From contig SLGL01000426.1 of assembly GCA_007123785.1 (NCBI GenBank), positions 1 through 7,296 of the forward strand: a stretch of 7,296 nucleotides of DNA. Reading direction: 5' to 3'. This DNA is from Balneolaceae bacterium (GTDB lineage: Bacteria > Bacteroidota > Rhodothermia > Balneolales > Balneolaceae). Shown piece after piece: positions 1 through 7,164 of the stretch (within the stretch, counting starts at the first letter, position 1; the number at the start of each line of letters is the position of its first letter). The translations under genes were made by a program, and so were the position numbers. The notes beneath the pieces were generated by a model. That model worked only from the letters and a program-made list of their open reading frames with translations. It ran no database searches and was not told where the DNA came from.

Positions 1-1
1 A

Positions 2-241
2 TTGGTAGAACAAAATTTCGGGATGACCCTGCTTCCATGGACTGCAGTACAGGAGTTTGACAGTAACTGTGCCAATGCTGTGATTAAAGAGTTCGAAGAC
101 CCGGTACCATCACGCAAAGTTCGGCTTGTTTTCGGACGAAAACACCTGAAAAAGACGATCATCACCGCATTCAAAAAATCGATCTGCGATGCAGTTCCGG
201 TAGTACTCAAATCCACTGAAAAAAAAGTATTGATTGAATAG
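2..241 (+). CDS. OxyR-like LysR-family regulator, C-terminal fragment
   Basis: This is the last 79 codons of a gene that begins left of the window; the first codon (TTG) is an internal Leu, not a start. The piece has the pattern of the end of a LysR effector-binding domain: a GMTLLP segment near residue 7, a DPVPSRKVRLVF strand near residue 33, then a basic helix (KHLKKTIITAFKKSI). E. coli OxyR has the equivalent elements in the same order (GITLLP, then a Pro-Arg segment leading into a LVYR strand, then the terminal helix). OxyR senses hydrogen peroxide through a cysteine pair and activates catalase and peroxidase genes. The DNA-binding domain and the region holding those cysteines lie outside the window, so a general LysR regulator cannot be excluded. 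It is followed by a 160-base gap, so the next gene probably has its own promoter. Confidence 0.72.
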   Translation: MVEQNFGMTLLPWTAVQEFDSNCANAVIKEFEDPVPSRKVRLVFGRKHLKKTIITAFKKSICDAVPVVLKSTEKKVLIE

Positions 242-401
242 CATCATTTTAATCATTAAATATCAGACCCTTGTGAATATAAAAACCATAAAGTTTCCTT
301 TCATAAAAACCCAAACCTGAATACCCTTCCATTTTAATATTGAAAAAAAGATTGCGGGTATCTTCACAATTTTTCTTTTGCAAGTACAATCTTCCTTCAA
401 G

Positions 402-1178
402 ATGATGATTCCAAAACCTGCATCAAACAACCAAATTAAAGCCTGGAAAAAACTGCTCATGGGCAAGTATCGTAAAAAGGAATGCCTTTTTTTGGCCGAA
501 GGACTTCGCTGTGTGGAGCAGATTCTGGAAAACGGTTTTTTGGATGTCGCAGAAATCCTGGTAGATGAATCCGGTGTGATTGAAGAGCTTTCGGTGACGG
601 ATGGCCTCCCTCTGTTTCAACTTTCTGATAGCGATTTTGCCGATATATCGGATACGAAAACGCCGCAGGGTGTGATTGCTGTCTGCCGGATGCCCGATGA
701 AGTACCAATAGGTTCTGTTTTATCCACAAACGGGCCGATCATTGCACTCGACGCTGTTCAGGACCCCGGAAACCTGGGCACGATCATTCGCACAGCTGCC
801 TGGTTTGGAGTAACTGCTATTCTATTTGGCAGCGGTTGTGTGGATCCATTCCACCCCAAAGTGGTGCGAAGCACGGCCGGAGCCACAGGAGCCATTCCGT
901 TTTTGAAAGGTGATCTGGAACGCATGTTCAATCAGTTAGAAGCGCCGGGCTGGCACACCTATCTGCTCGATGGCACCGAATCCGCCGCCGACATACGATC
1001 CGTCAGCCCCCGGCAAAAAACGATCCTGGTTGCCGGAAATGAAGCAAATGGCATCAATCCGAAACTGTTCAGATCAAACCGGACCCCCATCCGCATTAAG
1101 GGCCACATAGATTCGGTGGAGAGCCTCAATGTGGCTGTCGCACTTGGAATTGGACTATACGAACTCGCTGATTTGTAA
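402..1178 (+). CDS. SpoU/TrmH-family RNA 2'-O-methyltransferase
   Basis: This 258-residue protein has the two-domain layout of SpoU-family enzymes, which transfer a methyl group from S-adenosylmethionine to a ribose 2'-OH in rRNA or tRNA. Residues ~10-98 form the L30e-like substrate-binding domain, with the usual opening (NQIKAWKKLLMGKYRKKECL, then FLAEG). The catalytic alpha/beta-knot domain carries all three family motifs: motif 1 at 121-131 (DPGNLGTIIRT, with conserved Asn124 and Arg130), motif 2 at 209-218 (LVAGNEANGI) and motif 3 at 228-253 (PIRI then SLNVAVALGIGLYEL). The length fits the family. ATGs at 402 and 405 are adjacent and either may be the start; the reading frame stays open to a TTG at 378, but homologues begin just before the NQIK segment. 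There is no Shine-Dalgarno sequence. The exact target cannot be told from sequence; an RlmB-like 23S rRNA site or a tRNA site are both possible. Confidence 0.93.
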   Translation: MMIPKPASNNQIKAWKKLLMGKYRKKECLFLAEGLRCVEQILENGFLDVAEILVDESGVIEELSVTDGLPLFQLSDSDFADISDTKTPQGVIAVCRMPDEVPIGSVLSTNGPIIALDAVQDPGNLGTIIRTAAWFGVTAILFGSGCVDPFHPKVVRSTAGATGAIPFLKGDLERMFNQLEAPGWHTYLLDGTESAADIRSVSPRQKTILVAGNEANGINPKLFRSNRTPIRIKGHIDSVESLNVAVALGIGLYELADL

Positions 1179-1325
1179 GCCATTAACTCTGAAATAGAAC
1201 TGCGTTCTTTACGCATCCCGCTAAGTACACCCGACTGAATTAGATAAACCGACATCCGCTGCTGTTGTGTACCCTGGTTCGGATCATCCGGGGCCAAAAT
1301 GAGGTAAGTCCTGACATTCTCAATA

Positions 1326-1354
1326 TTGACTATCTCTGATACTTTAGCTATTGT
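1326..1354 (+). promoter_or_regulatory. Candidate promoter upstream of the PIN-PhoH gene
   Basis: TTGACT at 1326-1331 and TATTGT at 1349-1354 are separated by 17 bases, which is the sigma-70 spacing, and lie about 57 bases before the PIN-PhoH start. The -35 is 5/6 to TTGACA and the -10 is 4/6 to TATAAT. The primary sigma factor of Bacteroidota often uses a different consensus, so this is only a candidate. The rest of the 1179-1410 gap has no credible gene. It holds a 5-bp hairpin (TGCGT/ACGCA, 1201-1215) and a 6-bp one (CCCTGG/CCGGGG with one G-U pair, 1272-1293), neither followed by a T-run. Confidence 0.3.
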
Positions 1355-1410
1355 TAAATTAAAGCATCTACATCCTTTTACCCTTTCCCTAAATTTAATG
1401 AAGCTGGCTT

Positions 1411-2745
1411 ATGCCCGGACAAAAAAAGGTGAAAAAAATTTTCGTTCTTGACACTTCCGTTCTTCTTTATGATTCTGATGCTGTAAAGAATTTTGAAAAA
1501 CATAATATCGCCATTCCCATTACCGTCATCGAAGAGATCGACTCGTTTAAAAAAGGCAACTCTGTTACCAGCTATCACGCACGTGAGTTTATCCGCTTCC
1601 TTGATAAAATTACTGATGCCAATATGATCCAGCAATGGATTCCTCTGAATGGCCGCACTCGCGGTAAAATAAGGGTGGTGAGTGATGAAGGAAGTGCGAA
1701 GGATGCCAACCAGGTGTTTGGATCGGTGAAGAACGACCACCGCATCCTCAACGCAGCCATGAAACTAAAGGAAGATGAACCCGGTAAAAAAATTACTCTG
1801 GTCACCAAAGACATAAATCTGCGTCTGAAAGCCCGTGCACTTAATCTTGATGCCGAAGATTACGAAACGATCCGCATCAAAGACATCGATCATCTCTACA
1901 AAGGAAAAACAGACCTGCATTTTGATGCCAACAGCCCTATTAATGAGCTCTACAAAAACGGAAAAGTCAAATACAGTGAGATTGATTCATTCAACCCGGT
2001 CAGCAACCATTATTACATTCTGAAAAATCATTCCGGCTCGGCACTGGGTTACTACAATCCACGGAATAAAAATGTAGAACTGGTCAGTTCAAAGAATGCG
2101 TACGGAATCACACCGCGAAATGCCGAACAGACCTTCGCCATGCATGCGCTGATGAATCCCGAGATTCTGCTTGCCACCATCACCGGGGCGGCCGGAACCG
2201 GCAAAACCCTTATCGCCCTCGCCTGTGCCCTGGAACAGAGGCGGCAGTATCGCCAAATCTACCTTGCCCGCCCCATCGTACCGCTCAGTAACCGCGACCT
2301 GGGTTACCTTCCCGGCGACGTCAAGTCAAAAATCGACCCCTACATGCAGCCTTTGTGGGACAATCTGAACATCATCAAAAACCAGTACAGCGAATCGAGT
2401 AAGCAGTACAAAAAGGTAGATGAGCTGGTTCAGACCGAAAAACTGTCGATTGTGCCGCTCGCCTACATACGCGGACGCAGCCTGAACAACGTGATTTTTA
2501 TTATTGATGAAGCGCAAAATCTCACACCGCATGAAATCAAAACGATCATAACCCGGGCGGGTGAAAACACCAAAATTATTTTTACGGGGGATATATTCCA
2601 GATTGACACTCCCTATCTCGATGCTCAGAGCAATGGCCTCTCCTACCTGGTAGATCGTATGCACAATAACGATGTGTACGCCCATATAAACCTGGAGAAA
2701 GGCGAACGCTCGGAACTGGCTAATTTGGCGAGCAAGGTTTTGTGA
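1411..2745 (+). CDS. PIN-domain/PhoH-family ATPase (PhoH2 type)
   Basis: This 444-residue cytoplasmic protein fuses an N-terminal PIN nuclease domain to a C-terminal PhoH P-loop ATPase, the PhoH2 architecture at its normal full length. The PIN domain (~8-155) shows the expected acidic residues: Asp14 in VLDTSVLL, Glu41/42 in VIEEID, Asp109 in KNDHRIL and Asp134 in VTKDINLRLKA. The ATPase (~235-444) has a Walker A motif at 259-266 (GAAGTGKT), the PhoH signature ARPIVPLSNRDLGYLPGD at 286-303, a Walker B motif at 361-370 (VIFIIDEAQN), IIFTGD at 389-394, and a C-terminal GERSELA (431-437) that supplies the likely arginine finger. Mycobacterial PhoH2 proteins act as ATP-dependent RNA helicase and RNase, so RNA unwinding coupled to cleavage is the inferred role here. 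The ATG at 1411 has no Shine-Dalgarno sequence; a nearby ATG at 1398 is in another frame. The gene is monocistronic by spacing, with an inverted repeat 17 bases after its stop. Confidence 0.95.
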   Translation: MPGQKKVKKIFVLDTSVLLYDSDAVKNFEKHNIAIPITVIEEIDSFKKGNSVTSYHAREFIRFLDKITDANMIQQWIPLNGRTRGKIRVVSDEGSAKDANQVFGSVKNDHRILNAAMKLKEDEPGKKITLVTKDINLRLKARALNLDAEDYETIRIKDIDHLYKGKTDLHFDANSPINELYKNGKVKYSEIDSFNPVSNHYYILKNHSGSALGYYNPRNKNVELVSSKNAYGITPRNAEQTFAMHALMNPEILLATITGAAGTGKTLIALACALEQRRQYRQIYLARPIVPLSNRDLGYLPGDVKSKIDPYMQPLWDNLNIIKNQYSESSKQYKKVDELVQTEKLSIVPLAYIRGRSLNNVIFIIDEAQNLTPHEIKTIITRAGENTKIIFTGDIFQIDTPYLDAQSNGLSYLVDRMHNNDVYAHINLEKGERSELANLASKVL

Positions 2746-2762
2746 TGAGGGAGTGAGAAGGT

Positions 2763-2839
2763 AAAAGTGAAAAGTGAAAAGGTGTTGATGCCTGAACATG
2801 GCTAACTTTTTTCCTTCTGACTTTTCACTTTTCACTTTT
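2763..2839. repeat. Perfect 19-bp inverted repeat, likely terminator hairpin
   Basis: AAAAGTGAAAAGTGAAAAG at 2763-2781 is the exact reverse complement of 2821-2839, with a 39-base loop. A G-U pair (2762/2840) could add one more step. The arms are built from a GTGAAAA heptamer repeated in tandem, and imperfect copies extend left (GTGAGAAGG from 2753) and reappear in the loop edge (CCTTCTGA, 2813-2820), so the element looks grown from short repeats. It starts 17 bases after the PIN-PhoH stop and ends 64 bases before the hydrolase start, a sensible place to end transcription. The stem is A/T-rich and no T-run follows, so classical intrinsic termination is uncertain. Similar GTGAAAAGTGAAAAG repeats are, from general knowledge, frequent between genes in Bacteroidota and relatives. 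Confidence 0.8.
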
Positions 2840-2903
2840 GGCCGTTGCCTTTTCCCTTCACCCTTACCATATTTCCGGTAACTTTCATAAATACCTTTCC
2901 ACC

Positions 2904-3680
2904 ATGAAACAGCTCACCGCCTCCCTGCTCATATTTTCTGTGATGTTCATCCCTCTGCTTTCCCATGCCCAAACCGACCTTGAAGAGATTTATGAACCCC
3001 GTGAATATATCTCGGACGAGGGTGACACCCTGCGCTACCGTGTGATGTTCCCGGAAAAATTTAATGAAGGCGAAACCTATCCGCTGGTGCTGTTCCTGCA
3101 CGGAGCCGGTGAGCGAGGAGACGATAACACCGCTCAACTTACCTGGGGAGTGGATGCCTTTGCCAACGAAGATTTCAGAAACGACCATCCTGCCATTGTG
3201 ATTGCACCGCAGGCCCCTGAAGATACGTTTTGGGCCAACCTGAACTGGCGGGAAGAGGGAGCAGGCCTGATGGACGAACCCTCGCTACCCCTGAAACTGG
3301 CTCATAAACTGGTGCTGAAAATGACCGAAGAATACCCTGTGAATGCCAACCGCCTTTACATCACCGGACTTTCAATGGGAGGATTCGGAACATGGGATCT
3401 CATCACACGCTACCCGGACCTGTTTGCCGCAGCAATGCCTATTTGCGGCGGCGGGGATCCCGCAAAAGCGTATCGCCTCACTGAACTCCCCATCTGGAAC
3501 TTTCACGGAGCACTCGACAACATAGTTTCATCAAAACTTTCAAGAGAGATGATCCAGGCACTTTGGAATGCAGGTGGAAATCCGGGCTACACCGAATATC
3601 CGGATGTAAATCACGCCTCCTGGATTCCCGCATATAACGACCGGTTCGTACTGGAGTGGCTCTTCGGACAAAGCAGGTAG
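2904..3680 (+). CDS. Secreted alpha/beta hydrolase (COG4099-like esterase/peptidase)
   Basis: This 258-residue exported serine hydrolase begins with a clear Sec signal peptide: a Lys at position 2, a hydrophobic core at 4-19, and a likely signal peptidase I cleavage after SHA (22/23). The mature part is a compact alpha/beta-hydrolase fold. An HGAG oxyanion motif lies at 66-69 followed by ERGDDN, the nucleophile elbow is GLSMGG (155-160, Ser157), the acid is probably Asp205 in HGALDN, and the base is probably His237 in VNHASW, giving a complete triad. The pattern YPLVLFLHGAGERG, then RLYITGLSMGGFGTW, then FHGALDNIV is that of the 'predicted peptidase' group (COG4099), related to PHB depolymerase and feruloyl esterase folds. 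Substrate and true activity, ester or peptide, cannot be told from sequence. The frame is open to a TTG at 2838, but ATG 2904 places the signal peptide at the N-terminus. No Shine-Dalgarno sequence is present. A 5-bp inverted repeat (TTACC/GGTAA, 2864-2881) sits 22 bases upstream of the start. Confidence 0.88.
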   Translation: MKQLTASLLIFSVMFIPLLSHAQTDLEEIYEPREYISDEGDTLRYRVMFPEKFNEGETYPLVLFLHGAGERGDDNTAQLTWGVDAFANEDFRNDHPAIVIAPQAPEDTFWANLNWREEGAGLMDEPSLPLKLAHKLVLKMTEEYPVNANRLYITGLSMGGFGTWDLITRYPDLFAAAMPICGGGDPAKAYRLTELPIWNFHGALDNIVSSKLSREMIQALWNAGGNPGYTEYPDVNHASWIPAYNDRFVLEWLFGQSR

Positions 3681-3842
3681 TACATTATTAAAAATCAATG
3701 GGAAAGCATATCTGTAAAGATTGATGATTTCGATGTAATGACAATAATTCGTCCTCTGATTATCTTTCTTTTCCAGACCTGTGAGTCAGAAACAATTTGA
3801 TATGATAAGCGTTTACACAAGAGACTAATTTATTGATGCCCT

Positions 3843-6800
3843 ATGAAATTATTTTTAAAAATTGTTGCCGCTCTATTTGTACTGTTTATTGTGGCTTTAA
3901 TTGGCTTAAACCTCTATCTGACCGATGAGAGACTGAAAAACATGATTCTGCCGCATGTACAGGAAGCGGCAGGAAGTGAAGTGCAGGTCGATCGAATGTC
4001 CCTCACCTTTTTCAGAACGTTCCCACGTTTCGGACTGAATTTAGACGGTGTTCTCATACCTGACCCCCAGGGCGAGCCTGTTGCTTCCATCGATGAGCTT
4101 CTTCTCTCACTCGAGCTCTATCCTCTGTTTAAAGATGAGATCTCCATTTCGCGACTTTCGATCACCCGGCCTGTTATCTATTACACGGTATTTGCCGATT
4201 CTACCACCAACATCGATTTTCTACTCGAAACTGAAGAGGAACCGGCTGAAGAGAGTCCATATACAATCTCTATTCCCGGCTTCAAACTTACAGATGGCTC
4301 CGCCTTCTACCGCGATGAAACCACTAACACCACCATATCAATGGAAGATCTGGATGCCGACATCTCTCTTTTTTTTACTGATCTGATCGAAAGCAGGGTG
4401 AATGCAGATCTCGGCTCACTCAATGTGATGATGGACGGAACACAGTACATCAGTAATCTGTCACTCAGCCTGAATCAGATCTCCACCCTCGATCTTGAAA
4501 ATGAAATTCTGAATTTCACTGAAGGTACCTTCTCCATCCGCGGTCTGGCCTTGAATCTGACCGGCTCCTTTTCCGACTGGAGCAGTGAGGAACCTGCCGT
4601 ATCGCTTCAGTTTGCCTCTACATCCGAAAATTTCGGGGAACTGCTCCGGCTTGCTCCACCCAATTTCGAAGAATATCTCACCGGACTCGTAACGCGGGGC
4701 GGTCTTGTGTTTGAAGGCTCTGTTGACGGCACTTTCGCGGAAGGTACCCTCCCCCGTTTTGACCTGGTGATTGAAGTAACCGACGGTTTTTTACAAAACC
4801 CCGATCTGCCCGAAGCGATTGAAGACATTCATTTCCAGATTCTATTCAACAACGATCTGGCCACCATCAACAATTTCAGGGCAAGAGCAGGTGTAAACAG
4901 CGTTACCGGTTCGGGAACCGTCGAACGCCCGCTCGATGATGACGGCATCTTTTCGCTGGACCTGGACGGAGATATCAACCTGGCCACTATCAGCAGTTTC
5001 TACCCGATTGATGAACTCGGTATAGAAGATCTCGCCGGATTACTCAAAACCACAGCTACTGCAACAGGACGCCTCGATCAACCCGAAGAAGCCACCTTCA
5101 GCGGCAGGTTTCACCTCACAAACGGCCTTCTGAAATATGCCGATGTGCCCCGGCCCATCGAACAGATAAACGCGCGGATTGATGCTAACCAGGACCTCAT
5201 TCGCATCGATGAGTCGGGATTTACCGCTGCCAATAACCGCTTTCTGTTAGCCGGAGATATATTACGTCCGCTGGATGAAAATCAACGTACTGTAGATGTG
5301 CGCTCCAACATCAACTTTGACCTCGCCACCATCAAAGATTTCTATCCAATAGATGAGGACACCCTTTCGATGCGGGGACAGCTAATTGCTGAAATCGCTC
5401 TGCGGGGCCGGCCCGATCCCGATCAGATCGAAACCCTGCTGCAACAGAGTACGATTCAACTGACCGATGGTTACTTTTTCCATCAAAGCATGAATACTCC
5501 TCTTGAAGATATCATGTTCCGGGCCGAAGCGAGCGGACGGCGGCTTGCAATCAGCCAGGGACGGTTTACCAGCGGAGATAATGCCCTGGCCCTGCAAGGT
5601 ACGGTAATAAACTACCTGAGTGATAATCCGGAAGTTGACCTGACACTCGATGGAAATGCAGTATTTGGAAGTATCACCAACTACATCTCACTGGAACCCT
5701 GGATCCAGGAACTAACGGGGGATGCAGTCATGAATCTCAATATCAGAGGTCCTGTGAACGATATTCAGCGGCTTGCCCTGAACGGATCAATGGAAGTGAG
5801 CAATGTAACTGCCATCGGAGATTCCATTCCGCTTCCTGTCACAGAATTGAACGGACGCATGAGCATTACTCCTCAAACGATGAATCTTGACCGATTCACC
5901 ATGAATTATGGCTCGTCTGACATTCAGCTTGAAGGAACACTGCGAAACTACATGAACTTCCTCAATGAAACCAATACTGTTGCCAACTTACCTTCCATAA
6001 CCGGAAGCTATCGCAGCCGCCACCTCAACATGGATGAAATGATCGACTGGGATGAAGAATCCGACGAGCCCATCCCGATAGAGCTGCCCAATCTGACAGC
6101 TTCGGTTACGGCAAATATCGAACGGCTCACTATCTTCGGCTTGTCGATCACAGACATTGAAGGCCAGGGCCGCCTTACACCCGAACTTATTCAAATAAAC
6201 GACGCACGGGCGCGGCTCTTTGATGGCACCGCCACCGGACAGATGGTCTGGAATGTCCCCGACCCGCTCAACAGCAGCATCACCTTTAATGGAAATCTTG
6301 ATGGCCTTCAGGCGCAGGCTTTTTTCCGGGACACCAACTTTTTGGGACAGGGCAGTACACTGCACCAGTACATAAGCGGTTCCTTCAGTTCCGAAATCAA
6401 TTACACCTCGCAACTGAATCCTGATCTTGAACCCAACATTTCTACGGCCAATGCCAGCGGTACATTTGGAATGACCACCGCCCGTATGAGAAACCACCCC
6501 ATCCAGATGGGAGTTTCCCGGTTCCTTAATGCCAGTGAGTTCGAGTCACTCGTTTTGGATGAATGGAACGCCAGTTTCAGTATTCAGGACACGGTGATGA
6601 CTCTGCGCAATTTCCGGCTCACCAGCGGCAACCTCGGTGTTGAACTTGAGGGTACACTGAACATGGTTTCTGACCAGATCAACTACCGGGCCACCCTGCT
6701 GCTTCCGGAGCAGTTCAAACGGGGAATTGCAACAGTTATATCGAGCAGGGCTGCAGATGCACTTCAATTAGAGGATGGAAGGATGGCTGTGCCGGTCCGT

Positions 6801-6917
6801 ATTACAGGAACAACAGCCAATCCTCAAATCCGACCCGATACCGAAACCGTCGAGCGGATTGTACGCGACTATGTTGAAGATGGGGCCAGGGATCTGCTCA
6901 GAAGACTGTTTAACTGA
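3843..6917 (+). CDS. AsmA-like membrane-anchored periplasmic protein
   Basis: This is a 1024-residue protein of the AsmA/TamB/YhdP superfamily. Residues ~4-25 form a single N-terminal membrane helix, so the bulk should lie in the periplasm. The following segment (ERLKNMILPHVQEAAGSEVQ, then VDRMSLTFFRTFPRFGLNLDGV, 30-70) is the typical AsmA N-terminal domain as seen in Bacteroidota. Residues ~288-734 hold four diverged repeats of about 105 residues, and ~745-1000 match the AsmA_2 C-terminal region (LTDIEGQGRLTPELIQI-like strands, ARLFDGTATGQMVWN, LRNFRLTSGNLGVELEGTL). The sequence is rich in alternating hydrophobic beta-strands, as expected for the long lipid-binding groove of this family. E. 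coli AsmA-like proteins help carry phospholipids from inner to outer membrane, so a role in outer-membrane lipid homeostasis is inferred. The start at ATG 3843 places the membrane helix at the very N-terminus; there is no Shine-Dalgarno sequence. The 162-base upstream gap shows no convincing promoter. No outer-membrane partner gene is visible. Confidence 0.9.
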   Translation: MKLFLKIVAALFVLFIVALIGLNLYLTDERLKNMILPHVQEAAGSEVQVDRMSLTFFRTFPRFGLNLDGVLIPDPQGEPVASIDELLLSLELYPLFKDEISISRLSITRPVIYYTVFADSTTNIDFLLETEEEPAEESPYTISIPGFKLTDGSAFYRDETTNTTISMEDLDADISLFFTDLIESRVNADLGSLNVMMDGTQYISNLSLSLNQISTLDLENEILNFTEGTFSIRGLALNLTGSFSDWSSEEPAVSLQFASTSENFGELLRLAPPNFEEYLTGLVTRGGLVFEGSVDGTFAEGTLPRFDLVIEVTDGFLQNPDLPEAIEDIHFQILFNNDLATINNFRARAGVNSVTGSGTVERPLDDDGIFSLDLDGDINLATISSFYPIDELGIEDLAGLLKTTATATGRLDQPEEATFSGRFHLTNGLLKYADVPRPIEQINARIDANQDLIRIDESGFTAANNRFLLAGDILRPLDENQRTVDVRSNINFDLATIKDFYPIDEDTLSMRGQLIAEIALRGRPDPDQIETLLQQSTIQLTDGYFFHQSMNTPLEDIMFRAEASGRRLAISQGRFTSGDNALALQGTVINYLSDNPEVDLTLDGNAVFGSITNYISLEPWIQELTGDAVMNLNIRGPVNDIQRLALNGSMEVSNVTAIGDSIPLPVTELNGRMSITPQTMNLDRFTMNYGSSDIQLEGTLRNYMNFLNETNTVANLPSITGSYRSRHLNMDEMIDWDEESDEPIPIELPNLTASVTANIERLTIFGLSITDIEGQGRLTPELIQINDARARLFDGTATGQMVWNVPDPLNSSITFNGNLDGLQAQAFFRDTNFLGQGSTLHQYISGSFSSEINYTSQLNPDLEPNISTANASGTFGMTTARMRNHPIQMGVSRFLNASEFESLVLDEWNASFSIQDTVMTLRNFRLTSGNLGVELEGTLNMVSDQINYRATLLLPEQFKRGIATVISSRAADALQLEDGRMAVPVRITGTTANPQIRPDTETVERIVRDYVEDGARDLLRRLFN
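4704..6044 (+). repeat. Four diverged ~105-residue repeats inside the AsmA-like gene
   Basis: Four consecutive units can be aligned by eye in the protein: residues 288-391 (4704-5015), 400-505 (5040-5357), 513-619 (5379-5699) and 627-734 (5721-6044). Each has the order: a short beta-strand pair; a 'DGFL / NGLL / DGYF' turn or its equivalent; a 'P..IEDI / P..IEQI / P.EDI / PVTEL' segment; an 'F.A..N' strand; a 'G.ILRPLDE'-like strand; and an end motif. The end motif is nearly identical in units 1 and 2 (INLATISSFYPIDE and FDLATIKDFYPIDE), weaker in unit 3 (VFGSITNYISLEP), and weakest in unit 4 (HLNMDEMIDW). Such serial units would lengthen a beta-groove step by step. The boundaries are approximate. 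Confidence 0.75.
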
Positions 6918-6983
6918 TGATATTAATTCGGAAGAATCAGAATGACTTCATAGTTTTTTTATTTGAATTCCGTCTTACGTCTG

Positions 6984-7126
6984 TTCCAGACAAGGTATCT
7001 GGGGGAATCGTTTCATTCTGCTTTCTGAAAGGGCGTAAACCTCACCGGGACGATGAGCAGGCCTTTGCCCTTTCAGGATTGACTTATTAACCCGCGCCGG
7101 CTGCACACAGGACGATGCCCTGTGTT
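6984..7126. repeat. Cluster of three hairpins, probable dispersed intergenic repeat
   Basis: Three inverted repeats follow one another in DNA with no credible gene. CCAGA/TCTGG is at 6986-7002 with a 7-base loop. CTGAAAGGGC/GCCCTTTCAG is a perfect 10-bp pair at 7025-7034 and 7067-7076, extendable by AAA/TTT after a 2-base bulge, with an inner CTCA/TGAG pair (7041-7057). ACACAGG/CCTGTGT is at 7105-7125 with a 7-base loop. The word GGACGATG occurs in both the second and third hairpin loops (7048-7055 and 7110-7117). The layout recalls the alternating GCCCTTTCAGGGC and CAGGGC-GCCCTGG hairpins scattered between genes in many Bacteroidota and other genomes; this is from memory, not a search. The 6918-6983 stretch before it shows only a T6 run (6955-6960). 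Confidence 0.55.
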
Positions 7127-7141
7127 GTTGATTTAGCCCGG

Positions 7142-7164
7142 ATTTCTCACCAAGAAATTTTTTT
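7142..7164 (+). terminator. AT-rich hairpin followed by seven T, weak terminator candidate
   Basis: ATTTCT (7142-7147) pairs with AGAAAT (7153-7158) around the loop CACCA, and seven T follow immediately (7158-7164, the first also being the last stem base). The form is that of an intrinsic terminator reading on the + strand, but the 6-bp stem has only one G-C pair, so it would be weak. Its right arm overlaps the outer arm of the large palindrome at 7154-7256, so the two structures exclude each other. Confidence 0.25.

Noticed and set aside
378..401. TTG start extending the methyltransferase by 8 codons
   Set aside because: Paired ATGs at 402/405 fit the family's N-terminus better and the extra residues have no family match.
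2326..2835. 169-codon minus-strand frame opposite the PIN-PhoH gene
   Set aside because: Shadow of a well-supported gene; it reads through the inverted repeat and has no family pattern.
2838..2903. TTG start extending the hydrolase by 22 codons
   Set aside because: It would bury the signal peptide inside the protein and would begin within the inverted repeat.
5988..6497. 169-codon minus-strand frame inside the AsmA-like gene
   Set aside because: Antisense to conserved AsmA_2 sequence, with no recognisable domain.
402..6917. One operon linking the four complete genes
   Set aside because: Gaps of about 160-230 bases, an inverted repeat between two of them and unrelated functions argue against a single unit.
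6932..6960. Terminator after the AsmA-like gene (GAAG/CTTC then T6)
   Set aside because: A 4-bp stem with four bases between stem and T-run is too weak to call.
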